Of a stretch of 52,052 nucleotides of DNA, positions 1 through 7,455 are shown in pieces; position 1 is the first letter of the stretch, and every line of letters begins with the position of its first letter. This DNA is from RECO01 sp050485385 (GTDB taxonomy: Bacteria; Pseudomonadota; Alphaproteobacteria; Geminicoccales; Geminicoccaceae). The stretch spans positions 1-52,052 of the forward strand of contig JBJHBG010000016.1 of assembly GCA_050485385.1 (NCBI GenBank). The letters are read 5' to 3'. The translations under genes were made by a program, and so were the position numbers. The notes under the pieces are model-generated. The model did not search any database. It was not told the DNA's origin and saw only the letters and a list, made by a program, of their open reading frames with translations.

Positions 1-974
1 GGCCGAGGCCGGGAGGCCTCGGAAGGCTCGGTCGCCGGATCGCGCACCGGGTGCTCGGCGTCGCTTCAATGAGGCCGAGGCCGGGAGGCCTCGGAAGGCG
101 CGACCTCCTCCGAGGTCACCTCGGCGATCTCGGCGCTTCAATGAGGCCGAGGCCGGGAGGCCTCGGAAGGGTGCAGGTCGCGCGGCCCGGTCCACTCCAC
201 CTGGCCGCTTCAATGAGGCCGAGGCCGGGAGGCCTCGGAAGGCACCGCCCGCGCGATCGCCGCCGCCTCCGTCGGGGAGCTTCAATGAGGCCGAGGCCGG
301 GAGGCCTCGGAAGGGTTGGTCGGAGAGAACGACGACACCCGGATCGAGTTGCTTCAATGAGGCCGAGGCCGGGAGGCCTCGGAAGGACGGTCTCGGGGTC
401 AACCATCCGGTCGTGCCGAAGATGCTTCAATGAGGCCGAGGCCGGGAGGCCTCGGAAGGGCGCAGATCGCTCACGCCACCGGCCCGATCTTCAGGCCGCT
501 TCAATGAGGCCGAGGCCGGGAGGCCTCGGAAGGCCCGGTCGCGAGCCCCGGCCGCCGTTGCCGCCGCGCCCGAGCTTCAATGAGGCCGAGGCCGGGAGGC
601 CTCGGAAGGCCCACCAGAGGGGCGATCTTTTCGGCGTAGGTCTCGGTGCTTCAATGAGGCCGAGGCCGGGAGGCCTCGGAAGGGACGACGCCGACGGCGT
701 GATGCGAGCCGTGATTTATGCTTCAATGAGGCCGAGGCCGGGAGGCCTCGGAAGGCCCGCCATTCGCCTCTAGTTCTTTTGGGCATCTACCGCTTCAATG
801 AGGCCGAGGCCGGGAGGCCTCGGAAGGAAATCGACCGTGGGTGGGCGGAACAACGCATTGACCGCGCTTCAATGAGGCCGAGGCCGGGAGGCCTCGGAAG
901 GGACGCCGCCGACATAGGCGTGCCCGTCGAGCATGCGCGCTTCAATGAGGCCGAGGCCGGGAGGCCTCGGAAGG
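1..974 (-). CRISPR. Subtype I-G CRISPR array, cut off at the left edge
   Basis: Thirteen complete and apparently identical 36-nt repeats start at 63, 135, 207, 279, 351, 424, 498, 574, 648, 720, 792, 866 and 939. The last 26 nt of another repeat fill 1-26. The 13 spacers are 36-40 nt. On the plus strand each repeat begins GCTTCAATGAGG and contains a perfect 8-bp stem (CCGAGGCC / GGCCTCGG) closed by a GGGA loop, which fits the GNRA tetraloop pattern. Read on the minus strand the repeat ends CTCATTGAAGC, giving a usual 8-nt crRNA 5' handle (ATTGAAGC). I therefore infer minus-strand transcription, with the leader on the right beside cas2 and the older end missing to the left. Assignment to I-G rests on the neighbouring cas genes. 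Confidence 0.97.
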
Positions 975-1202
975 GGGAGGCTCGGTAACCTGCTGACGAC
1001 GCTCGCTCTGCGAGGGCCGTTGCGAGCGCTGCGTCGACGCGGGCGGAAACGGCGTCCGGCGGTTCATCCGATGTCTGCACGATGTCCAACAACCACGCTC
1101 CGATTAGCACGATTTTCCGCCGCGAGCACTCCCCGGCTTTTCGCCACCACCGGAGCGCTCGCGGAGCGGCGGCGAGCCACGCCGACCGCAGGACCATCCT
1201 AC
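975..1202 (-). promoter_or_regulatory. Probable CRISPR leader between cas2 and the array
   Basis: This 228-bp gene-free stretch separates the last repeat (ends 974) from the cas2 stop. If the array is transcribed leftwards, as the repeat 3' end suggests, this is where the leader and crRNA promoter must lie. It is GC-rich rather than AT-rich, and I cannot pick a convincing -35/-10 pair, so the call rests on position only. Confidence 0.4.
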
Positions 1203-1496
1203 CTATACCACCAACGCCTCGCGCTTGGCCGTCTCGAAGGTCTTGCCCAGGCTCTCCACCCGCGGGTCGACCTTGTCGGCGGGGCCGAGGTCGAGGATCA
1301 GCACGTGGTCCTCCTTCGCCCGGATGCGCCGCTCCAGCCGCTCGGCCATCCGCACCCGCCGCTTGGCCGTGAGCCGGCACTGGAACACGGACAGCTGCAG
1401 CCACGTGCCGTAGCCGTGCATCAGCTTGAACACTCTCCGCCACCGCTTGGGATCGGCGATGTCGTAGGTCACGACGTAGAGGCGCTCCTCGGCCAT
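1203..1496 (-). CDS. cas2: CRISPR-associated endonuclease Cas2
   Basis: This 97-aa protein begins MAEERLYVVTYDIADPKRWR, the Cas2 beta-1 strand with the usual metal-binding Asp (YDI), followed by the ferredoxin-like body (GTWLQLSVFQCRL, VLILDLG). Length is normal for the family. Cas2 dimers bridge two Cas1 dimers in the spacer-integration complex. The start lies 10 bp after the cas4-cas1 stop, so the two genes form one adaptation operon reading toward the array. Confidence 0.96.
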   Translation of the reverse strand: MAEERLYVVTYDIADPKRWRRVFKLMHGYGTWLQLSVFQCRLTAKRRVRMAERLERRIRAKEDHVLILDLGPADKVDPRVESLGKTFETAKREALVV

Positions 1497-1506
1497 GGCC
1501 CGGCCC

Positions 1507-3216
1507 TCAGCGCGGCAGGTAGTGCGGGTAGGGCTCGACCTCGCCGCGCCAGTGGCGGTCGAGCAGGCGCGCCTGCACCTCGAACAGCCGGCGCATGGAC
1601 ACCCGATAGCCGAACACGGGGTGGGTCGTCTCCTGGTCGAGCCGGCGCTCGAACGCCTGGATGAGCGCTTTCCTGGCAGGCGGCTTCAACGCCGCCGAAC
1701 CATGGCCCACGACGAAGCCGGCCCCGTCCACCTCGCCGTTGTTCACCACCTGAAGCACGGTGCTGTCGGCGACCAGCGGGCGGTAGGGCTCCATCATGTC
1801 GAGCGCGAGTGCCGGGCGGCCGTGGCGCGGCCGATGGTAGGCCCCCAGATAGGGATCGAAGCCCACGGCCGACAGGGTGGCGAGCCACGCCCTGGTAAGG
1901 AGCGCGTAGGTGAAGGAGAGGAGCGCGTTGATCGGGTCCTGCGGCGGGCGACGGTTGCGCGCCGTCCAGGCGAAGGCCGGCAACGCGTCGGGCCGGAGCA
2001 TGCGCTCGAAGCCCGCGAAGTAGGTGGCCGCCGCCTCGCCCTCCAGGCCCAAGAGCACGTCGACGGCGGTCGCGGTCTCCGCCCGGACGGCGAGCTGGCG
2101 CAGGCGCTCCAGGGTAGCGTCGCGATCGGTGCGGTCCTGATCGTCGCGCCAGTTGCGCCTGAGCAGCGTGCGCTGGTTCCTGATCTTGGCGGCCACCAGC
2201 CCCTTGGCGAAGGCGAGGCTGCGGGTGGCGTCGGTGCAGGCGGCGAACTGGGCAAGCCGGGTGTCGATGGTCTTGTGGCCGGTCGAGACGGTGTGCCCCA
2301 ACACCCAGCCACCGGTCGACATCCAGGTGACGGGGACCTCGCGGCGCAGGCACTCGTGCAAGGCCGGCGTGGTGATGCCGGTCGGGCCGACGACCACGAG
2401 CTGGCTCACCTCGTCGAACGCGGCCGACAGCTTGGCGTCGTCGGTCTCGACCACCAGCCGCTCGCCGTCCTTGCGGATGCGCGCGCCCATCGCCTGGACG
2501 TAGAGCGGCAGCGCCGGCTCGGCGGAGGGGTTGAGCGGGCGCGGCGGGTGATGGGTGCGGAAGAAGCCGACCTCGTCCGGCAGGCAGATGGCGGCGAGCG
2601 CGCAGCGCGGGCACTTGGGGCTGTCCACCAGGGGCGGCGGCGCTTTGGTGCCCAGGGCCGTGAGGCGCAGCTCGGCGATCCCCTGTCGCGTGCGCGCGCG
2701 CAAGCCCTCGTCCAGCTCGATCCGCACCCGCTCCCTGGAGCCGGCGTACCAGATCGCGGCTTCCGGGACGGTGTATCCCGCTTCCTCCAAGAGGAGTGCT
2801 TGGGCGCAGAGCTGCACGCGCTCCGGCTCGTAGGCGCCGGCGGCGACGTGCGGGCGGGCACCCACCTTGGTGTCGACCGGCACCACCGCACCCTCGTCGA
2901 TGTCGAGCAGGTCGCACTTGGCGACCAGCCCCAAGGCCTCGGAGCCGAGCGTCACCGAGCGCAGCTTCGCCGTCACCTCGTCGAGATCGTCCGGCGCCGG
3001 CAACGCGTCGGCCTTGGCGTCGACGCGCCGGTGGACCCGCCGGCCGGCCTCGGTATCGCCTGTGTCCGCCCACGCGGCCTCGACCCACATCAGCCAGGCG
3101 AGCCGCGGGCAGTAGACCCACTCGTTCAACATCCGCGCCGGCACCATCGGCGTCTCGCCGACCGCGGGGGGCGCCGCGAGGGGGAGGGGGAGTTGGGCGG
3201 AATCGGCCATCGGCAT
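1507..3216 (-). CDS. cas4-cas1: Cas4-Cas1 fusion, spacer acquisition nuclease/integrase
   Basis: This 569-aa fusion is characteristic of subtype I-G. The N-terminal part (roughly residues 15-225) is Cas4-like: an early Cys in VYCPRLAWL, a core nuclease strand (VVPVDTKVGARP) and a C-terminal cysteine cluster CPRCALAAIC for an Fe-S cluster. The rest is Cas1: VVVGPTGITTPALHECL, then DPINALLSFTYALLTR and the GFDPYLGAYHRPRHGRPALA segment near the active-site His and acidic residues. In I-G systems the Cas4 part selects prespacers with the correct PAM. I chose ATG 3216 because GGGAG sits just upstream; ATG 3210 is possible. Divergent from prlF. Confidence 0.95.
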   Translation of the reverse strand: MPMADSAQLPLPLAAPPAVGETPMVPARMLNEWVYCPRLAWLMWVEAAWADTGDTEAGRRVHRRVDAKADALPAPDDLDEVTAKLRSVTLGSEALGLVAKCDLLDIDEGAVVPVDTKVGARPHVAAGAYEPERVQLCAQALLLEEAGYTVPEAAIWYAGSRERVRIELDEGLRARTRQGIAELRLTALGTKAPPPLVDSPKCPRCALAAICLPDEVGFFRTHHPPRPLNPSAEPALPLYVQAMGARIRKDGERLVVETDDAKLSAAFDEVSQLVVVGPTGITTPALHECLRREVPVTWMSTGGWVLGHTVSTGHKTIDTRLAQFAACTDATRSLAFAKGLVAAKIRNQRTLLRRNWRDDQDRTDRDATLERLRQLAVRAETATAVDVLLGLEGEAAATYFAGFERMLRPDALPAFAWTARNRRPPQDPINALLSFTYALLTRAWLATLSAVGFDPYLGAYHRPRHGRPALALDMMEPYRPLVADSTVLQVVNNGEVDGAGFVVGHGSAALKPPARKALIQAFERRLDQETTHPVFGYRVSMRRLFEVQARLLDRHWRGEVEPYPHYLPR

Positions 3217-3330
3217 CGCTCCCAAGAATGCCCACTGCGATGGCATGCACAGGTCGCCGCCGCCAAGCTCGGCGAGCGCCGAGGCGTGCTCGGGTACGTC
3301 TGGCGATGGGCGACGGGCCGGCTTGACGAA

Positions 3331-3348
3331 GTAAGGAATATTCCTTAC
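3331..3348. promoter_or_regulatory. 18-bp perfect palindrome, probable PrlF operator
   Basis: GTAAGGAATATTCCTTAC is a perfect palindrome in the 172-bp gap between the divergent cas4-cas1 and prlF genes. A TTGACG hexamer (3323-3328) overlaps its left edge. AbrB-fold antitoxins such as PrlF autorepress their operon at palindromic sites, so this is the natural operator candidate. It could also affect cas4-cas1 transcription in the other direction. Confidence 0.65.
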
Positions 3349-3388
3349 CCGAAGTCCTGACCTGATCGATGCAGCGAGGAGGGCCGCC

Positions 3389-3712
3389 TTGCCCGTGATC
3401 GTCGAGGAATGCACCATCACCGCCAAGGGGCAGACGACCGTGCCGAAGGCCGTGCGGCGGGCGTTGGGCGTCGATTACGGCGGCAAGATCGCATTCCGGG
3501 TCGACGAGCGCGGTATCTCCGTCGAACGCGTGGCGGAGGAGACGAACGATCCGGCCCTCGGCCCGTTCCTCGACCTGCTGGAGCGGGATCTCGCGGGCCG
3601 GCCCGCGGTCGTGCAGCCGCTGACCCCGGCCTTGGTCAAGGCGATCGGCGAGGCCGTTGCCGACGTCGAGGTGGACCCGGACGCCCCGATCGAAGGCGAG
3701 GTGGCCATCTAG
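3389..3712 (+). CDS. prlF: PrlF/SohA-type antitoxin, AbrB-fold DNA-binding protein
   Basis: The 107-aa protein opens with an AbrB/SpoVT swapped-hairpin domain (ECTITAKGQTTVPKAVRRAL, then GGKIAFRVDERGISV), followed by an acidic C-terminal tail (DVEVDPDAPIEGE). That layout is typical of PrlF, the antitoxin that neutralises YhaV and represses its own promoter. The start is TTG at 3389, placed by GGAGG about 7 nt upstream; GTG 3395 is an alternative. The yhaV start follows 4 bp after the stop, so the pair is co-transcribed. The upstream palindrome at 3331-3348 is the likely operator. Confidence 0.88.
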   Translation: MPVIVEECTITAKGQTTVPKAVRRALGVDYGGKIAFRVDERGISVERVAEETNDPALGPFLDLLERDLAGRPAVVQPLTPALVKAIGEAVADVEVDPDAPIEGEVAI

Positions 3713-3716
3713 GGCC

Positions 3717-4256
3717 GTGGGAACCGCCCACGGCTGGCAGCTCTTCGCCCACCCCCTGCTGCTGGACCAGCTGCAGAAGCTGACGGTGGCGGTGGAGGCG
3801 GCGAAGCGGCGCGATCCGGACGGCTGGCGCACCAACGCCAACGCCAAGCTGTTGGCGGCGCTGGCGGAGTTGATGTTCGAGCGCATCCCGCGCGACCCCG
3901 CGCACCCGGACCATCGGCAGGGCGGCACACTCGGGGCGGCCCGCAAGCACTGGTTTCGCGCCAAGTTCGGCGGCGGGCGATTTCGCCTCTTTTTCCGCTA
4001 CCAGTCGAAGCAGCGGATCATCGTCTACGCCTGGGTCAACGACCGCGACACGCTCCGCGCGCATGGGGCACGGACCGACTCCTACGCCGTGTTCAAGGCG
4101 ATGCTGGAGCGCGGCAACCCACCCGACGACTGGCCAGCGCTGCTCGCGGCGGCGGAGGGGTTGGCCAAGGATGGCTTCTCACTCGAAATCGACGATAACG
4201 AACCACCAAGGACTCGACGTGGGCCGGCGCGCAGTCGATCGCGGCGGCCGCAATAG
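3717..4256 (+). CDS. yhaV: YhaV-type toxin (RelE-superfamily ribonuclease)
   Basis: The family's N-terminal signature is present (GWQLFAHPLLLDQLQKL), as is the basic core HWFRAKFGGGRFRLFFRYQ and IIVYAWVNDRDTLRAHG. YhaV is a ribosome-associated mRNA interferase of the PrlF-YhaV system. GTG 3717 gives a 179-aa product matching the normal YhaV N-terminus; an upstream ATG at 3657 would overlap prlF and add 20 unrelated residues. The last 20 or so residues are Arg-rich and low in complexity. The pair sits between the CRISPR adaptation and effector modules, where it may stabilise the locus. Confidence 0.88.
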   Translation: MGTAHGWQLFAHPLLLDQLQKLTVAVEAAKRRDPDGWRTNANAKLLAALAELMFERIPRDPAHPDHRQGGTLGAARKHWFRAKFGGGRFRLFFRYQSKQRIIVYAWVNDRDTLRAHGARTDSYAVFKAMLERGNPPDDWPALLAAAEGLAKDGFSLEIDDNEPPRTRRGPARSRSRRPQ

Positions 4257-4273
4257 GCCGCCGCTCACAGAAG

Positions 4274-4339
4274 CCGTCCTAAGACGGATGATCGAGCAAT
4301 GCCGTGCTCGCTATGCGACTGGAACCTCGCTTCAATGAG
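4274..4339 (-). ncRNA. crRNA-like unit (CreA/CreR-type guide): pseudo-repeat, pseudo-spacer, hairpin
   Basis: On the minus strand, 4339-4329 reads CTCATTGAAGC, identical to the last 11 nt of the CRISPR repeat and containing the whole 8-nt handle. Next comes a 37-nt pseudo-spacer (4328-4292), the same length as the genuine spacers. It is followed by TCATCCG, which matches the repeat start CCTTCCG at 5 of 7 positions, and a small hairpin (CCGTC, loop TTAG, GACGG; 4287-4274). The pseudo-spacer pairs 23/27 with a site at 4345-4371. Published CreA and CreR RNAs have this architecture and guide Cascade to repress, not cleave. No transcript is shown here and the promoter is not identified. Confidence 0.72.
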
Positions 4340-4341
4340 CT

Positions 4342-4371
4342 TTAGAGGTACTAATAGCATAGCGAGCACGG
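4342..4371 (+). promoter_or_regulatory. Pseudo-protospacer with TTA PAM for the crRNA-like RNA
   Basis: TTA at 4342-4344 precedes a 27-nt stretch identical to the pseudo-spacer except at positions 6, 8, 10 and 12. Positions 13-27 form an unbroken 15-nt match (GCATAGCGAGCACGG at 4357-4371). Positions 6 and 12 are bases that Cascade flips out, so they tolerate mismatch. A Cas4-Cas1-containing I-U/I-G system has been reported to use a TTN PAM, which fits. The site lies upstream of the promoter-like pair at 4394-4422 and of the cas effector genes, as expected for autoregulation. Confidence 0.65.
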
Positions 4372-4393
4372 GAAAATTACCACATAGATCACC

Positions 4394-4433
4394 TTGACGA
4401 CGGGCCCCACGACGCGATATGTCGTGGGGCCCG
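4394..4433 (+). promoter_or_regulatory. Promoter-like pair embedded in a 13-bp hairpin upstream of the cas operon
   Basis: TTGACG (4394-4399) and ATATGT (4417-4422) are 17 bp apart, a good sigma-70-like arrangement. The -10-like element falls in the loop and right arm of a perfect 13-bp inverted repeat: CGGGCCCCACGAC at 4401-4413, GTCGTGGGGCCCG at 4421-4433, 7-nt loop. There is no T-run on either side, so an operator or an RNA structure is more likely than a terminator. It would drive the DUF1508 gene and possibly csb1-csb2-cas3-csb3. Confidence 0.5.
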
Positions 4434-4538
4434 ACTGGAGCGCCTCCTTTGCCGAGCAGTCACTCCAGGTACCTCTCAGTACCCCTGGAAGTTCCTCCAG
4501 AGGCCGGGGTCCGTCAACCCGCTTCTAGGAGCGAAGCA

Positions 4539-4709
4539 ATGACAGCGCGCATCTTCCAGGACTCCCGAGGGCTTTGGCGATGGTCCCTCATCGTGGCGAA
4601 AAGTGGCGCCATTGCCATCGCGCCACAAGGCTACCGAACCCGCGCCGACTGTGTCGCCGCGCTGGAGATCCTCCGAGATTGGGGATCGGAATCGTCAACG
4701 GTCGACTAA
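4539..4709 (+). CDS. Small DUF1508 (YegP-like) protein
   Basis: This 56-aa product resembles a single DUF1508 repeat: FQDSRGLWRWSLIVAKSG, then IAIAPQGYRTRADCVAALEI, like the FxLYxDxxGxWRWRLxAxNG...GYxSKxxCxxGI pattern. The family's function is unknown. The start ATG 4539 has AGGAG about 8 nt upstream. It is the first plus-strand gene after the crRNA-like unit and ends 76 bp before csb1, so it may be the first gene of the cas effector transcript. An alternative is that it is an unrelated passenger, or the target gene of the guide RNA. Confidence 0.6.
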   Translation: MTARIFQDSRGLWRWSLIVAKSGAIAIAPQGYRTRADCVAALEILRDWGSESSTVD

Positions 4710-4722
4710 GTGCGTAGCGGTG

Positions 4723-4760
4723 GGACAAGTTTTGTCCGAGCGGGGGGTTAAGCTCCCCGC
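4723..4760. promoter_or_regulatory. Two short inverted repeats just upstream of csb1
   Basis: GGACAA/TTGTCC (4723-4728 and 4732-4737, 3-nt loop) is followed by GCGGGG/CCCCGC (4740-4745 and 4755-4760). They lie in the 76-bp gap before csb1, whose AAGGAG ribosome site follows. They may be an operator or a small intergenic hairpin; function is inferred from position only. Confidence 0.35.
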
Positions 4761-4785
4761 CCAACGCCATTGAAGGAGCAGGACC

Positions 4786-5967
4786 ATGCATTACGCGCAA
4801 CTCCACGACCTCGTTGCCGATACCGCTGCCATCCGCCGCCGGCAGCGGTTGCAGCCGGCGGGCGGGCCGGGTGACAAGCTGTTCCCGCCGACCTATCCGG
4901 CCGAGCGCAGTGGTCAGCCGCCGCGGCACGTGTTCGAGACGCGGCGTGTCGACGGCGCCGACGTGCGCTGCGTGCTGCTCGACAGCGTGCAGAGCCAGGC
5001 CAACCGGCTGGAGGAGGTGCTGCTCGACGCCCTCGCCGGGACGCCGCCGCACGTGCCGCACCTTGCGGTCGACTTCGGCGCCGTCGGCGACCTCGAAGAC
5101 ATCGGTCGGCTGACCTCGCTCGACGCGCCGCACCGCGTGTTCGACGCCATCGTCCGCGACAGCGAACTGGACGGTCGGCGCTTTCCCGAGACCGAGCTCG
5201 GTCGGGCGTTGAAGAAGGCGAATTTGCGCAATGCGACGCCGTTGTTCGAGGCGTCGCCGTCGGCGCTCCTGTTCGGAGCCTGGAACTCCACCGGCGAGGG
5301 TGGTGGGCTCGGCGCCAAGTTCCCGCGCTGCATCGTTTCGGAGATCGTCGGCGTGGGTGCGGCGCTGGGCGAGCGCACCGGCAGCCGCATCGACCCCTTG
5401 GGCATCCGACGCGAGGTGGAAGTTTGGGAGGCAGGGGGCGACTGGAGCCTGGAGAAGCCCGAGGGCAAGGCGAAGAAGCTGCGGCCCTCGGAGATCAACC
5501 ACGGCAACATCGCACCTTCGGTCACGCCGCTCGGCACCACCGTCGACTACGCCGAGCACACCGCCGTGATCACCTGCGCGGGGCTCCGGCGGCTCGGTTT
5601 TCCCGATGGCGAGGGGCGGCGCGACACCGCGCGCGACGGCGCCGCTCGAACCGTGCTGGCGGCACTCGGTCTGGTCGCCCTCACCGGACAGGACGTGGCC
5701 GGCTACGCGCTCCGCTCGCGGTGCGACCTAGTCGTCGAGCAGCCGGCGCCGTTCGAGATCGTCCACCGGGACGGCCGCGTCGAGCCCGTCGACCTCGGCC
5801 CGGACGGCGCGCTCGGCTTGCTCGAGGCGGCGGTGGACGCGGCCAAGGCGGCGGGCCTGCCCTGGTCGACAGAGCCCGTGGTGCTCGTGCCCCAGGCCCG
5901 GTTGGCGGAGCTGGTACGCCAGTCGCGGCTGCGCGCCTTGCGCGACGAGGCGGCGGCCGAGGACTGA
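4786..5967 (+). CDS. csb1: Type I-G Cascade backbone protein Csb1 (Cas7)
   Basis: This 393-aa protein is a Csb1/GSU0053-family RAMP protein, the Cas7 subunit that polymerises along the crRNA spacer in the I-G effector. The stretch LFGAWNSTGEGGGLGAKFPR followed by CIVSEIVGVGAALGERTGSRIDPLGI is the conserved core of the family, and length is normal. The gene has AAGGAG upstream of ATG 4786 and ends 3 bp before csb2. Identification rests on the recognised core and on the gene order csb1-csb2-cas3. Confidence 0.9.
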   Translation: MHYAQLHDLVADTAAIRRRQRLQPAGGPGDKLFPPTYPAERSGQPPRHVFETRRVDGADVRCVLLDSVQSQANRLEEVLLDALAGTPPHVPHLAVDFGAVGDLEDIGRLTSLDAPHRVFDAIVRDSELDGRRFPETELGRALKKANLRNATPLFEASPSALLFGAWNSTGEGGGLGAKFPRCIVSEIVGVGAALGERTGSRIDPLGIRREVEVWEAGGDWSLEKPEGKAKKLRPSEINHGNIAPSVTPLGTTVDYAEHTAVITCAGLRRLGFPDGEGRRDTARDGAARTVLAALGLVALTGQDVAGYALRSRCDLVVEQPAPFEIVHRDGRVEPVDLGPDGALGLLEAAVDAAKAAGLPWSTEPVVLVPQARLAELVRQSRLRALRDEAAAED

Positions 5968-5970
5968 GCC

Positions 5971-7455
5971 ATGTTCGCGATCGAGGTGGACTACCTCACG
6001 GGCGTCGTCGTGGCGACGGCCGTGGACGAGCGCGGGCGCGCCGAATGGCCGCCCCATCCCGACCGGCTGTTCTCGGCGCTGGTCGACGGCTGGGCGCATG
6101 CCGGCGAGGACGCCGACGAGGCGGCGGCCCTACGCTGGTTGGAGACCCTGCCGGCGCCTTGGGTGCAGGCGACCGAAGCGCATCGCCGCGAGGTGGTCGA
6201 CGTGTTCGTGCCGCCGAACGACGCCGCGACGAGCGGCCGGGTTGGTGCTTCGATTCCGAAGGACTTGGCGGCCGCGGTGCGCGTGGTCCCGATGCTGCGC
6301 AAGAACCGCCAGCCGCGCCAGTTCTCGGCCGTCTTGCCGCACGGCTCCACGGTCCGCTTCGCTTGGCCGGAAGCGGAGGCAACCGCGCACGAGGCAGCGC
6401 TGGCCCGGCTGGTCGATCGCCTGGTGGCGCTCGGCCACTCCGCCTCGCTCGTGCGGGCGCGGCTGGTCGAGGGCCTGGACGATGCGGCGCCGATCTGGCG
6501 CCCGCTGGCGGACGACGAGGATCAGCCACCCGCCACGAGCCTCCGCTGGGTCTATCCGGGCCGGCTCGAGCGCCTCGGCTGGTGGTACGGTCAGTCGCTG
6601 CGCCCCAACCCGGGCGAGACCGTGCCCTATGTGCGGCATGACGATCCAACGCCGCTGGCAGCGACCTCGGTCTTCGGTGAGGACTGGATCGTCTTTGCCG
6701 ACGACGGCGGCACGGCCCCGGCGCTCACCGCCTTTCCGCTCGTCGCCCAGCGCTTTCGCGACGCGCTGCTGAGTGTCGCCGAAGAGCCGATGCCTGCGGA
6801 GCTGAGCGGGCACGAGGCGGAAGGTTCCCCCACCCGCCGCCCGCACCTCGCCTTCGTGCCCCTGGCGGACGTCGGCTACCGCTATTCGGAGGGGCGGCTG
6901 TTCGGCCTCGCCTGCGTCCTGCCGCGGGCGCTGGAGGTCGACAGGGCGAGCGAGGCGCACCGGCGCATCCGCATCGCGATCGGACGCCTCACGGGCCGGC
7001 ACGGCGTCTGCCTGAAGCTCGGCCGCCTCGGCGTGTGGCGGCTGAGGCGCGAGTCGGAGCCGGCTCGCGCGTCGCTCGACCCGCGCCGCTATCTCGCCAC
7101 GGCCAGCCGCTGGTCGTCGGCAACGCCGCTCGCGCTCGACCGCTTCCCCAAGCCCGAGAAAGGCGAGATGGCCGAGGCGATCATTGCCCAGGCCTGCGTC
7201 AATGCCGGCCTGCCCGCACCCATCGACGTTGCGGTGCACAAGCACGCGGCCTTCACCGGGGCCGCGTCTGCCCGGCCCGCCGGCCGCAGCCCGGCTTGGG
7301 CGGATTGGGCGTTCCCGGCGAGTAGTGCGCTCGCCGACCGGCCGCGCACCCACGCGACGCTCACCTTCGCCGCCGCGGTGCGTGGACCGGTGCTGGTCGG
7401 CGCCGGCCGCTTTCGCGGCCTCGGCCTCTGCCTGCCGGCGGAGGTCCAGCCATGA
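5971..7455 (+). CDS. csb2: Type I-G Csb2 (Cas5-Cas6-like, crRNA processing and handle binding)
   Basis: This 494-aa protein starts MFAIEVDYLTGVVVATAVDE, then EWPPHPDRLFSALVDGW, the GSU0054/Csb2 family N-terminus. This is the signature protein of the subtype and is interpreted as a Cas5-Cas6 fusion. The C-terminal part has the RAMP-like end VLVGAGRFRGLGLCLP, a Gly-rich loop as in Cas6. It would cleave the hairpin repeat and hold the 5' handle. It overlaps cas3 by 4 bp (ATGA), so translation is coupled. Confidence 0.9.
   Translation: MFAIEVDYLTGVVVATAVDERGRAEWPPHPDRLFSALVDGWAHAGEDADEAAALRWLETLPAPWVQATEAHRREVVDVFVPPNDAATSGRVGASIPKDLAAAVRVVPMLRKNRQPRQFSAVLPHGSTVRFAWPEAEATAHEAALARLVDRLVALGHSASLVRARLVEGLDDAAPIWRPLADDEDQPPATSLRWVYPGRLERLGWWYGQSLRPNPGETVPYVRHDDPTPLAATSVFGEDWIVFADDGGTAPALTAFPLVAQRFRDALLSVAEEPMPAELSGHEAEGSPTRRPHLAFVPLADVGYRYSEGRLFGLACVLPRALEVDRASEAHRRIRIAIGRLTGRHGVCLKLGRLGVWRLRRESEPARASLDPRRYLATASRWSSATPLALDRFPKPEKGEMAEAIIAQACVNAGLPAPIDVAVHKHAAFTGAASARPAGRSPAWADWAFPASSALADRPRTHATLTFAAAVRGPVLVGAGRFRGLGLCLPAEVQP

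Noticed and set aside
51..773. Open reading frame across the CRISPR array
   Set aside because: Its repeated SMRPRPGGLGR peptide is just the translated repeat.
4401..4433. Rho-independent terminator for yhaV
   Set aside because: Perfect stem but no T-run on either strand, and a -10-like element lies within it.
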